From positions 1,798,001 to 1,862,000 of the forward strand of contig VXAZ01001836.1 of the NCBI GenBank assembly GCA_013399875.1: a DNA stretch of 64,000 nucleotides. Reading direction: 5' to 3'. This stretch comes from Gymnorhina tibicen (Eukaryota > Chordata > Aves > Passeriformes > Artamidae). A model generated the notes under the pieces. That model saw nothing but the letters and a program-made list of their open reading frames with translations, was not told the origin of the DNA and made no database searches. Position 1 is the stretch's first letter. The number at the start of each line of letters is the position of its first letter. Both the position numbers and the translations under genes were made by a program. Positions 27,442 to 40,000 of this stretch are shown in pieces.

Positions 27442-27575
27442 CACAGGGGAGGGAGTAGCCAAGCTCTGGGTCATGGATGAACTGGCGGTCATTCAGCATG
27501 GTCACACAGTACAAATGGAAGCAGTCCAGGCAAATGACATGGCGATGCACACATTGGAACACAAGCACAGGACTC
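27439..27575 (-). CDS. PRKN: Parkin (E3 ubiquitin-protein ligase), internal exon equivalent to human exon 7, RING1 segment
   Basis: Parkin is a RING-between-RING E3 ubiquitin ligase. It is activated by PINK1 and tags outer-membrane proteins of damaged mitochondria for mitophagy; RING1 recruits the ubiquitin-loaded E2. Read on the minus strand, the exon begins with the third base of codon 245, encodes 45 full residues (human 246-290) and ends with the first base of codon 291. Motifs seen include [18 protein letters not shown] and GYSLPCV. Five of the eight RING1 zinc ligands fall here, and all are kept: C253, H257, C260, C263 and C289. The length of 137 nt and the phase equal my recollection of human c.735-871. 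Human disease sites R256, R275, D280, G284 and C289 carry the normal residue. Compared with human parkin as I recall it, there are five changes: N254V, S255H, R271M, V278I and Q282E. Skipping this exon would shift the frame. Flanking exons 6 and 8 were looked for by eye and not found in the window. Confidence 0.95.
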
Positions 27576-27600
27576 CTGTTAAAAACAAAATAGTGAGAAT
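27576..27600 (-). other. PRKN: 3' splice site (acceptor) of the parkin exon
   Basis: On the minus strand the exon is preceded by a U-rich tract, ATTTTGTTTTTAACAG, with the AG at 27577-27576. A CTCAC sequence matches the loose yUnAy branch-point pattern. Its A is at 27594, 19 nt before the exon, close to the short end of the usual range. The AG boundary is fixed by the match to the human exon phase. The branch point itself is only a candidate. Confidence 0.88.
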
Positions 27601-27790
27601 GATGAACAAGGACTGGACAGAACTCTAAAAAAAGCTTAATTTCAAACTTCTATTTTAATAATAATTTTTAATTCATAATAAACAGGTTTATTACATAGGC
27701 AAAAATAGAATTTATCCTGGCATATTGCAGCACTTTTAAAAAGAGATGGTTTCTAACATGAATCAGATGTGAGGAAATGGAAGTAAAGCT

Positions 27791-27826
27791 TTTACTGAAA
27801 GTTGAAACTTTACTGAAAACTGAAAC
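27791..27826. repeat. Tandem duplication, 18 bp x 2, about 215 nt upstream of the parkin exon
   Basis: TTTACTGAAAGTTGAAAC (27791-27808) is followed directly by TTTACTGAAAACTGAAAC (27809-27826), 16 of 18 bases identical. It lies in the intron upstream of the acceptor on the transcript strand. Confidence 0.8.
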
Positions 27827-28632
27827 CTAAAGCAAGAAGAGTCCTTTAGTAACAGACATCCTTTGTATGAGGTGAGGAAAGATCACATACGGTGAAACAC
27901 CAAATGGCGATAGGTAGGATAAAATAGGAATGTGACCAGCTAGGAAAGCTACAGATTGTCTGAAAACCACCCTGTGCCTTCAGCCTCTTAAGGCATCCAT
28001 TTGAACTCTGCACAGAAGGCATTCCTTCAGTAGTAATGAGTAAAGTAATTCAGCTTCTGATCAGAGGTATGGGATTCAATCTGGGAGCACGACACCTAAA
28101 CTTAAGAGCTGGGTATATATGCCAACCCATATGGCAAGTGAGAAATTCCTGCTGTGGTCAATATGCTTAGTGGAGGCTGGAGCTCATCAGCCTCCAGGTA
28201 TCTGCAGTAGGGTGAGCTGAAGCACCAAACTGGCTCCATTGCCTGTATGGGCTAAGTCTCTATGGACCACTACAGGAGTCCAGCCACCCATCACACATGC
28301 AGACACCTAACTAAATATGGCTAACTCAAGCCTGACAGATTACTGCTATACATTATTTCTTATCTTTCAGAACTATTACCAACCTAAAAGTCTCAAAATG
28401 GCAAAAATAGAGAGATGTGTTAAGTTGAACACATCAGTGAGATTCCCATTCAAATCCTGAATTACTTTACTCCTTTAATTCGCTTGAGAGTGAACACAGG
28501 CAGAAATTTAACACAAAATTTCAATTTTTTTAGTAACTAGGAAGAAGGATAGTTATTTTTAAAAATAAAAGTATGAATTCTCACCAATTTATGGTACTCC
28601 AGGAGAAAAGTTTTTAAATACAAAATCAAATA

Positions 28633-28667
28633 CAGAATAAAATAAAATTGATAAAATTGATAAAATC
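28633..28667. repeat. Short A/T-rich tandem repeat with unit ATAAAATTG
   Basis: The sequence reads as repeated ATAAAA units, then two ATAAAATTG units and a partial third. This is simple-sequence slippage DNA. Confidence 0.75.
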
Positions 28668-31600
28668 ATTAGAATTAGCAGTACTGCTATGTCTTCTCTA
28701 AAACCTGCTAGATGATGCTTTGAAAACCTGCTGAAACAGTAAAACACAAAGCCTTCAGTGTGGGAATACAACTTCAAAATGTAATCAATAATTTCACATA
28801 CTGTATACAAGCATTTAATCTTCCATGAAAATATGTTTCAGTATTGAACATACTATAGAATTCATGGCAGTGTGTTAGTATCTCCAAAAATATAATCTCT
28901 GTGTTTTAAGGATTTTGTTGAATAAAGCAGCTTAAAACTGAATTAAATAAAACCTCCCCATTACTAATCCTTATTAGTTGCCCACTTGCTGTTCTGAATG
29001 TACCAAATAATAATTTTAAAAAGACAGCTGTAAGGCAAAATGAGAAGCTGTTCTCTATGAGTTTATCTGCTCTGGATGGTCGCAAAATCATTATGGAGAA
29101 GGAGAGGAGCAGTTATCTTGTCCCTTCAGTGCAAAAGTCCCTATGGTCACCAGTCAAATGTAACCTTTAGAAAAACACCCCCAGTATTTCTTCTTAAATT
29201 GCAGATATAATCAAATTTGCCTATAGTTTTAATGGATATCTCACTTTAAGGGTTAATTGCTCTTTTTTATTACTTCAGTATCTGAATATCTTTTCTAGTT
29301 TCATGGGAAGCTCTCTGGTTCTAAATTCACACCTCTCTGACCTTCCCTTCAAAGACAAAATACATGTGTGTGGCGAGATGCATAAGAGAAAGCCATCAAA
29401 AGTGGAGTATCCTAAAAAAGCCAGGCCAGAAATGAAAATGGTTTATTTATATTTCCACCTAAACTTGTACAAAATCAATACTGACAGCACTTCATTATGC
29501 AAATGACCTATGATCAGTTTCTGCTGTAAATATTTTTGTGATAATTGATTTTGCTTCTTAATGTATCATGATTGTCTAAAATCAAAACTATATTCTCCAG
29601 AAGGGGCACAGCCATACATGCACATATTTAAACTGCATCTTTATTAATCTTTAAAAAATGCTATCTTCTAACACCATTAGACTCCAAGTGATGTGTACAA
29701 GACAGATATAAATCTGGGTTCTGACTGTGTCAGAAGAAACAAGCTTAGCTTTACAGCTCTTACACTGCCCGCTAATTTTTCAGCGCAGGGTATCTGTGTC
29801 ATAGGGCTTTGACATACTCAATCTGTATGCAATGCAGATTTATCCAAATTCATTTGGCATTGGAACAATCGCTGCAGTCCAACATTTGCAAATTTTGTAT
29901 CAAAAGAATGCAATTCTACTTTAAAAGTGGCATAAAAGTCTGCTTCCTGAGATCAGTAAAGATGAAGATGTAGCGATTATGTTCACAATGCCCAGGTGAC
30001 ACTAGTGAATACTCATTTAGGACATCCCCAAGAGTTATTGATAGAAGCCTTGCTTGTACCAAACACAATTTATTTTAGAAAGGAGTATTATGAATGTAAA
30101 AAAAAATTGCCACAATGTAACAAGGTCCCTTCCTCAATCTAACAAAACAGGCTAGTATTGTAAATCTGATATATATTTTAGAAAGTGTTTCATAGGTTCC
30201 ATTTACATAATGTGTTTGGCTGAATTAGAGGCTTCATGGGAATAATATATAAGAAAAATGTTTCTCACAGCAAGGGATAAATTGGTCCTTTTTGTTCACC
30301 AATTAGGAATGTAACCACTTTTAAAAATTGAAAATCCAGCATTGCAGTGCATCACTGGAAATTTCCATAATAAGTAACTCACTCCTGTGCTTGGATTCCT
30401 TTCCATTAAAATTTTATCAGCATGCAATGACTTAAATGAAAAAGAAAGGGGACCCTAAATGTTTCTGCTTCATGTTAATACTGCTGGGTAACTGTGTGGC
30501 ACAACAACAGCACTGACGGAAGTGCTTTCTGGCCCATAAGCCATTTCCTCCTTCCCTTCAGAGCAGCAAGATGCAGATAATTCTCAGATAGACTACCACA
30601 GGATACTGGCTAAAGAAAGATACAAAGACTTGATCTTGTTTAGATAAGAAGTAGTCTGAGAAATGAATTGTTCTAGTATATCCCAAAAATCTCATGATGG
30701 TTATTAATGTATTGATATTGAGTCCAATGGCTATGGATGGGAGGGTCTACTTAGCATAGTAGGAATTTTTTGTAGACATAACAGTGGATGTTATACCTTA
30801 TATAAAGCTGATATATCTTTCAATGTCTACAGAAAAATATATGGGGCAATTTGTCTCTTGCTTGGTCCTTACTCTTCATATTTTGAAAAAAGCTAGACTG
30901 AATTAAGGTTAAACAGCACACCACATATATGAGACCATTAATTTTTGGAAAATGTGAGTAGCCACAGTCTGAAGCACTTTGGGGCGAGGAATACATCCAA
31001 GCCCGTAGAATATATGGAAATCACATTGGACAAATCTGTGAAACCCCCTTGAGGTCATTCCTAGGTGACAGTTGGATTTTTCTTACCTCAATCTCAAAAT
31101 CTTAACCAAGTAATAATAAAAACCTTAGCAGATGTCTTATAAGGCTGCCTTGATGGGATCACAGTCAGCAAAGCAAAAATAGCCATGTGGGGTTCATTTC
31201 TCTGCAGTAAATAAAAATGAATGCACACAGCTATATCAGAGTCTTTAACCCCATCTATGAGTACTACATTTATCATAAAACACTTCTGTATTTCTAGCAC
31301 ATTTTTCCACTTTGGCAATCTTCCTGTACTTCAAAAAGCTTACTATATAACTACTGTGAAATAACTTCATTTATAAATGGATCTCTATGTCATTCCAAAA
31401 CAGATCTGTGTTAAGTTTCAGGTTATTCACCATTCAAAAAAAGGTGAAACACTGAAAAAAATGTGTAAGGAAAAAAAATAAGGAAAACAGAAACTTTAGT
31501 GACACAGACACTGTAGGCACTCTCCTGCTTCACAAGCAATCAAAAGAATTAAACAGAAATACTGTCCTTGAGCAGCAGTCAATCCATTTTGGCTGTATCC

Positions 31601-34600
31601 TTGGAGCAGAACAAAATTACAATGCCTAAATAAGCCAAATTATTCATCCATCATGTGGCTTCCTCATAGAACTGAAGGTAGGAGAATATAGTCTTCTAAT
31701 TCATACAAAGCTGGTGTCACTTCTGGCTTTCCTGTCTATCACACACATTCCACAGTCTTATTCAAAACTATTGAAAGAATTGCCTGTTTATGATGCTTTA
31801 AGTGCATGGTTTTCTTACCATGAAAATACTTCCAGGTACTTTCTGATTGAATATGTTATTAAAATCCATTAGAAAGATGCTAATATTTCTATAAAATATA
31901 AATATAGAAAATAAAGAAAAATTGCCACAGTCATTTGTGGTTTAGAAATTAGACAGTTTGGAGGAAAGTAGAGCAGCAAATCCTGCTTTTTAATGAGCAA
32001 TATGCTATTATGGATTGATAGAAACAGTGACCTATCAATTTCAGGCAACTTGTGAGTAACAATGCAGGCACCAAATATTTAGATAAGGGTAGGCATTTGA
32101 AACGGGTATCAAGGCCTTACCAGAGAAAAGAAAAAGTATTAAGAAAAGTACTAAGAAAGTAATATCAGTGATATGACTTTGCAATCAAGAATCCATCTTC
32201 CATGGACTAAAAAAAAAAGTACATCCCTACTTTTCTTTTCCTGAGGGTTGACAATATATCTTTACATAGGCTGTGTTAATTAAAAAACCCAGTATATATA
32301 AATACTGTACTATCATGAAACTAACATACTAAATCCCTTAAAACAATAACAACAAAAAACTCCCCCTGTTTTTTGTCTTTGATCACTTGCCACACAATAC
32401 ATCAAAGGTCATGAAATGAAGGTTATGAACACCATGAGACATCACTGTGAGATCTTAAATTTTCTGGCTGTGCTTCTGTGTAAAAATATTCTGACCCACA
32501 GCTGTTAACTTAAAAAGGCATTGGCAAGTGAAATCTGACCTATTTTCTCCTCTATTACGTTACATGTTTTCCTCTAAAATGTGCTTTCATGTTTCTTATT
32601 TCTACTGGAAAGCAGTGCCAAGAGGCCAGAACCCAGAAGCAGCCTGACAGTAATAAACCGGAATATAAGAGGAAAAAACAGGCATGCTTAAAATTAGTGC
32701 ACATGATGGCAAGTACTCCTTTCAGCAGTGTTCCTGTTAACTCTGCTGTTAAGGGTTTTTTCAGGCTATGGAAATGACACACATTATTGCCTGTAAAATC
32801 TCTGATCACTGTGGCAGGCAACAGCATGTGCCGACCGAGGACATGGGCAAGGGAATTCTATGTTACATGCACTGGTACATTCAAATGAGTACCTGGTACT
32901 ACGTGGGTGCTCTGCCTGCTTGCTCAGACATGCCTTGTATGAGCTCTGTGTTCAGACACAATAACCACCCTTGCCACTAACAGCTGCATCTTATGATACC
33001 AAGGAGTAGACGGTGATCAGGCTGGAGGAGAAACTCATTCTGTAATCTATCAGATTAGCTGTTCACAGTGCTCCTTTGCACAGCAAATAACCAATAAATC
33101 AGACATGCTTTGAAAGGACATCAGTAGAACCTGCTCCTTTTCCTTCATCTGTGCTTGTAAAAACCTCACTAATGCTCCGCTGGAGAGAAAAGGAAAAGAC
33201 CTTGGTAATGGAAGCAAGAGAAGACAAATGTGAACAAAGGCAGCAGCCAGCCCATAAACTGCCCTAACCCAAGCCCTGGTTTGCTTGCTGGTTACCCTTT
33301 TGTACCTTGCTGAGCTCCAGCTTACTGTGAACTGATTCCTCCATACTGACTCTTTGGCATGCAACGATGTCCCAAATCTATGTCACTTGTACCTTCAGCT
33401 TTTGCCACCAAAGGGTGGCAGATGCTTCTTTCACCCTTCCATAGATTTAAGCTGGGTCACAGCGAGCTTTTGTCTCCTCTGAGGAAGCACCCAGACCTTA
33501 GCAGCACAGGCAAAACTGCTCATCTCGGGCAGGCCACAGCAATCACACACTCCTGTTAGCCCAAGGAGCCTTCCTTTCAGAGGCTCATAACTTTATGACT
33601 AGAGACACACAGTAAGGGATCAGTATCATTTGTTTTTCAGGAAAAAACCTCCATCAAGGTAACCAATGAAGCTGGGAGAATGATGGGATAGCACAATAAG
33701 AGGAAGAAGGCCTAACGTCACCTGTTCCATTATTTGCACCCCACAATCCTTTAGTAATTAATGATGAAAAAATAAAAAAAGTCAAAATGTCTTCATATCC
33801 TAAAAGCATTTTATTCTCTTGATTGGTCCCACTAGGCCTACTGAGGTCCTGCTGATTTCTTTCAAGAATTTAAACCTTATTTAGTAAGCTTATTTTAGTT
33901 TTACTCTCTACATCTATGCTCGTAAAATTAACATTGTCAGAAAATGTTCTTATGCCACTAGAATGCAACTGTCTGCGCTGTTAAATTGTTAGAATGGGCC
34001 CTGACATGGTTTTTAGGCTTGCCAAATAGCAAACTCCCTAACAGTTCTTGGGCATAGTCCAGGGGCTGCTGTGTGCTGTCTCCAACAGGCAACAGCAGTC
34101 TGCATGTGGACACTCCGGTTAAAAGAATTCCATAATACAGATTTATGACAACAGAGCTTTAGTCTGGGACTGTTCTCTTATTACCACACCTTACCAAAAT
34201 ATTTTGTTTTCTTATTTTCCATTCCCAAAATCAAACCTTTTGAGATAGCCTGTGAAAATTGTATTGTCTGTAAACACATTATATAGAAGAATGTTCCTAA
34301 CACAAAAGACAAGACACAATCATGAGCTCTTTTTGCCTTCTTGGGGATGCTTAAATCCCTGGAAAGGTACAGGAGGAAAAGAATATTGGATATCATTTTA
34401 AAGGATGCTATCATATTGTACTTTTCATTCCCTGGGACTCCAGGAGGGACTAGAACTTTCGGATAAAGAACATCTCCACTGTGTAAATTTCAGTTATTCC
34501 CTTCCAGTTAGCTTTGAAAATACACCCTGGTGCATGAACTTTAGGACTGTATTCCTTAACATATAGAAGAAAAAAAGACTGGAAAACAAGGTAACGTAGA

Positions 34601-36993
34601 GAAGCGGGGAAGAAGGGAGAGGAAAGAAAGATGAAAGAGGGAACAGAAGGTAGAAGTGACACATTAAGTGCATTTGCTCTTAGAGAATTATCTTTCACCA
34701 CCTTAATATTATGTTTTATGCTTTTTCTCATCTTTCTTTTCAAATATGGATATTCAATTTATATGTTGATCCAAACAATAACTTGAGGGTGCTTCCCATT
34801 AAATGAGTCTTCATCCTGAACCAAAGACATGATTATTATCTTATAAACAAAAACACCCTAAAGCTATTGTTATAACAAGACATTTCTTTATAGAAATCCC
34901 TTTTTTTAGCTCCTCACTGTCTTTAAAATTTAGAGGTAGTATTTTATCCTTTCCTCCTCAAGGCAAATACCTTAGCATAAACATCAAGATGCAGTTATCT
35001 GAGAATACCCTCTACATCAGCACCTCCACTCAAAGGAAAGAACAAGCCTTGGGCTAACAAGTCTCACAGAAGGCATTCTGACTTGGCAGATTTTAAGTGT
35101 TCAAAGCAGTCAATTATCTTAATAATCTGAAGAAAAGAGTTTTCAACATCCACCAAAAAATTGTAGTAGCAGTGAAAGTGGCTTCTTTATGTCATTTTCA
35201 TATTGTGAATTTCTGTGTCTGTTTTTATTATGGCCTGTTGACACAACAGTAGAATTTAAATGCCCAACATGCACTCAACTCTATGTTTAAATTTAATTTA
35301 CCTCCTCCTTCTTCTTCCCTACATGTCAACTTCCAGTTTATAAAAGAGTAAATGGAATCAACTTTCCAACTAGAAGAAACCAACAAACAACACAATCACA
35401 CCCTCCCCACCCAAATTAAACTGTAAAACCAAACAAATTATTATAAATTTTGGGAAGCGTAATTTCTGAATTTGTAACTGGGACAATTAAAATATGCAGA
35501 AAATTCTAATGATTTATAGTTATTGAACTCAATTCAAAAGAGGATTCCAGATGCTCAAATAATTTTAGGTGGCTGTTTTCTATTTAATCTTGGCATCCAT
35601 TTTCATTAGTATTATATTGCCTATTTGCAGGCCTGGTCTTCTTTCAAGGAATTACAGCATGTACGAGGTCTCGGATAATTTACTGCTCTCTGTATAGGAG
35701 TACTCAGGAAAAATCTTCTCCCTACCCGACCTAATAATCTGTGTAACTCTAAGGAAGATTGACATCAATCTAAATAAAACTTTGCATTTCTATAGGAATA
35801 CCAGATCTTGATACCCAAACAATGTGCAGAGTACAGTGAAAATCAATAACAAATAGACACATGAGATTTATGCCTCTCCTACACTTACAGAATGTTGCAG
35901 GAATGGAAGAAAGGATATTCACAATACTGCTTTATAATATCACCTCTGACAATCTGGTGGAAGCTCTTTCTGATGCTAACAAGAACTGACTTACGACAGA
36001 AGACACATTGTAGGAAATAAAAATTGTGGTGGCCATTTCCTCTGTTCTTCAAGCAGAACAGGTTTTCAGGTAATGAAATAGTGATATACTATTCATATAA
36101 ATGTCACAGAACTTATATGAAGACACTTACTGGAAAACGAGTGTGCCTGAAAGGGCACATATCTCAGGGATCTCACTAAAACTTCACTTTTGTCCAGCTT
36201 TCCCATGTTTTGATAAAGCAGCTTACTTCCCACCTCACACGTAGCTAGTTACATGGACTGACACACGGTAAGGGAAAAGCCTATGGATTTTTGATCTTAC
36301 CCTCTCCTTGTCCTTACCGAGCATTTGTTTAAAGAAAAGGATGCAGCAAGCAAACTCGGCAACTTTCTCATAGGGGACATAATAGCCACAATTGCCAGCA
36401 CTAATGAGTAGTTTTGACTCCTCGTGTCTATCTACAGCTTCCCCAGAACACATGGATTACTCCCACGGAGACTATTCATACTGACTCTTCTGTTACACAC
36501 TCTCTCTGCTAGAATTAACCTGGCCTCAGGAGAGAAGACAGGTTATAGGTAGAAATTTGATATATATCCCAGTAATGTCTGAGAGAAAAAAAAAGAAAGA
36601 ATAAATTCAGAAATATTAAAAGGCATTTACTAAGGTAAGTTACCTTCTGTCTTCAACTTCTTTTTGACAACTCCCTGAAAACACCACACTTAACTGCATA
36701 TGAGCTGGGGTCTGGATTATAGTCTAGGTATCAGGAAAAAAAGGAGGAATAAAGAGAACAAGGCAACAGAATGGAAAACAAGGAAAACAATAATTTGACA
36801 TAACAATAAATAAAACTCATTTGACATAAGAAATAATAACCTGGAGATGCCCTGCAACCAATATGGATATCACTACTTCATTGTCCACCTATATTTATTC
36901 ACAGGCTGATCAAACCAGAAACGATATGAAGAAATCTTTCACTACAAATTGTGGATTTCTTCCATTACCGTGGCAAAGGGAGTATATTTGCAC

Positions 36994-37030
36994 ATGGGTT
37001 CTAAGGGCTGGCTCAGCCCTTAGAATCTGT
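36994..37030. repeat. Strong hairpin: 12-bp perfect stem, 3-nt loop, extended by wobble pairs
   Basis: TTCTAAGGGCTG (36999-37010) pairs fully with CAGCCCTTAGAA (37014-37025) across loop GCT. Further pairs at 36994-36998 with 37026-37030 include G-U wobbles when read as plus-strand RNA, giving about 17 pairs. The short total length and tiny loop are unlike a typical microRNA precursor. Confidence 0.8.
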
Positions 37031-40000
37031 ACACCACTAAAATGTGCCCAAGGGGTACATTTGGACTCTGTGACAAAACCCTTCCTGCTCTTTTTCTTGT
37101 TCAGTGATCAGAGATACTCTATTATGCAAAACATACTGACAAACCAAACAGAGCATCACTTAATTTAAAATGTAGCCCAAAATAACAAACATTTCCCAAC
37201 ACTAGTTTCTGGACCTCTCGCATTTTCTCTGTTTCAAATTATAGAACAACACTTGAAAAAAACGACAACCCCACCTTGGTATTTATCAATGATCATTGGA
37301 AATTAAATCATTCACCAACCCCTATACTCTACTTTTAAGTGGAACATTCAGACTATTGTACTTTCTCTAATCAGTTGAAACATTAGATATGAAGACTCTA
37401 CTCCAAGGTATACTTCTAACCTTTAAGTTTTACTTAGAATTTTTATATTCATTAGTTCTTAAAAATCAGTGCTGTTTAAAAGAGGACATTCACCTACTTT
37501 GTTTCAGAAAAAGCCTCAAGCAGATCAGAATATAGGGAAATGACTTGATTAGATTTTGGTTTTTACTTTAGCTGCCATGCAAAAATAACCTCTGAGATTA
37601 AGGCTGTATGTGGTAAAAATTAAACAGTGTTTTTTATGTTAGCAATCAAGAGCAAAAGTACATTTGGTAAACTGTAGTCTCTAGATCGTGTCAGATGGAA
37701 TAAGGAAAAAAACCTGAACTACAAAAATGCAGATTTCCTGCCTCAAAACCCTTAGAGATGCTTAGAAAAAAGCTATTCTTAAACTAGGGGAGTCCCGCTT
37801 TTTTATTATGCTTCAAAATAATCTAAAATGCCATATAGTATATGGCTCCATTCACAGAATGAACTGCAATACTTCCATGGGATATTAAATTCCATATTCT
37901 AAGTTACAAGTCATGTACGTGACCCATGTAAAACATTATTCAATTACACCATTATCGAGTTTACATGTAACAATACTGAGAAATGAAATGTCAATAGATG
38001 TTTGAGATCTAATTTTAAAATAATTTTATTCATGTATTTTCTACCATATATATCATATACTGTCAAACTCTAGTCTTGCAAAGACAGAAACTTTTCTGGT
38101 AACAACGAAGAGAACCTTGAAATTCAGTGATGAGAATTGGAGGGCACATGGAAAATGCAGCTGTGCAAATTGTGTTAACAAGTAAAGACAGTAAAAGAAC
38201 AAACTTGTCTGAAATCATACATCCTCCTCTCAGTACCACTTCATGTCTTAGAAAGTAGTTCACACATAGGATTTATGCTTTCTTCGAGAGAAAAGGTGCT
38301 GTCTCAGGCCCAGCCACACTCATTTCTAAACAGATGGACACAGCATAGACTTTGATTAGCACAAAAGCAATGACTGAATCTGGTAGGAATTTGGTGTTTC
38401 TTGTCTGCAGTTAAAACAGAAATACATTGCATTTCTCCAAAAGAACAATTACATCACAGCAATGAAAAACTACACAACACTGGCATTCAAGTTTCCAACA
38501 CAACTAACAGAAAAGTTAAGGCTTGTCGCTTCTTTCCTGGATCTAATTCTGTTTGAATCATAGCCAATTGCTAAAATGTCATTTACTTTATCTGACCACA
38601 ATTTGGCCCTACACTTCTTTGAATAACTACAAAGATATAATTCAATGTGAAAAATAACATCTTATATTGACAGGGGCAGACCAGGTGTTTTAATCACATC
38701 TAAAAAATTTAATTGCACAGCAGCTGCATACAGAAAACATGTTTGCACCTGTACATCTGCTTAATTTTAGTTGGAAACATTCTGCTTTAGCATTCATTGG
38801 ACATCTTTGCATTTTTAAGTGGAGGGTGACAGAAAGTTCATTTCTGAAATAAAACTAACCGAGAAAAGTTTTACTGAAACTTCCTTGTCTGTCAAAATGG
38901 TATCTTTCTGCCTCCACCCCAAATACTATAATCAACATGTTTTTCATATCACTTACTCAGGAGTTTGGGGCACTGGTTAAGGCCAGTGAATCTCACTGCT
39001 GTGCTTTGCCTGACCTGACTTAGAGTTCAGACTGAGTTCAGAAAAAAGTGTATCAACCAAGTTAAATCAGTAAGTGCAATAAGGCATCATTTTTTAGAAT
39101 GCTCACAGTACTATTATTTACACCAGGCTTCCTAGCAGTTACATCTTTGGCTACACCGGTACTGGAGCAGACTCTGCCTCACTCCTCCTTTGTGGAAACT
39201 TCACAAGCTGGAGGCAATGTGCAGACCGAGAAGGAAAAAAAAAAAAGAAAAAACAACCAAAACAAATATAACCGTTGAAATGACAACTACTAGGAATATT
39301 TAGGAATCCAACTGTATGGGTGAAATACAAAGCTCTAACAGAAACTGCCAAATCCTGTGAGCATGATTGATCCCCCAAAGAAGGTTCAGGCCAATTTTTA
39401 TCAAAACTGACTCACACATTCCCCATTATATAAGGCACAAATTATGTTTCCCACTCTGTGGAACATTAGCTAGCCTGACAGTGATCTGTTCAGCCATGTG
39501 TGATTCATTAGGTTTTCCTTCTGTTTCTGAACATAAGCTGTAGAAGAGAGCAGCCCTTGAACCCCAGCCTGCTTTGGCAAAGTGTGAGAAGTCAGTGACA
39601 TTTCCTTGTCTTGTGGCATCAGAAACCCACAGCCCCCGGCGCTCTGAATCACCACACTACACGTGCTCGGCTGAGTGCTGGAGTGGAGCAGGTTTTATAA
39701 ATAGTGCCTACACAGGGCTCCAGTGTACTTGGGCAAAGGACATTTTTATTTGAGCACTGGCCTCACTACAGACAGCCTTGTTACAAGGGGTGAGGTTTAT
39801 CGGATTAGAAGCAACACTGTTAGTATTCAGGACACATTTCCAAGTGCATATGACATGTCAGCTGCTTACATATCGTCCAATTCTGCTTCACATATTCCTT
39901 TTAAAGTTAAACATGAAGTGACAGAAGTGTAGAAATATCTGTGTCCTGCACTCTGCGAACATAACAGCTAAAAAAACCACCTTGACATGTCAGCTGACAA

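Noticed and set aside
27374..27568. A 64-codon frame starting at a GTG and running past the exon end
   Set aside because: It is the parkin exon read through the donor into the intron. The residues after LPCV are intron, and the GTG is an internal Val codon, not a start.
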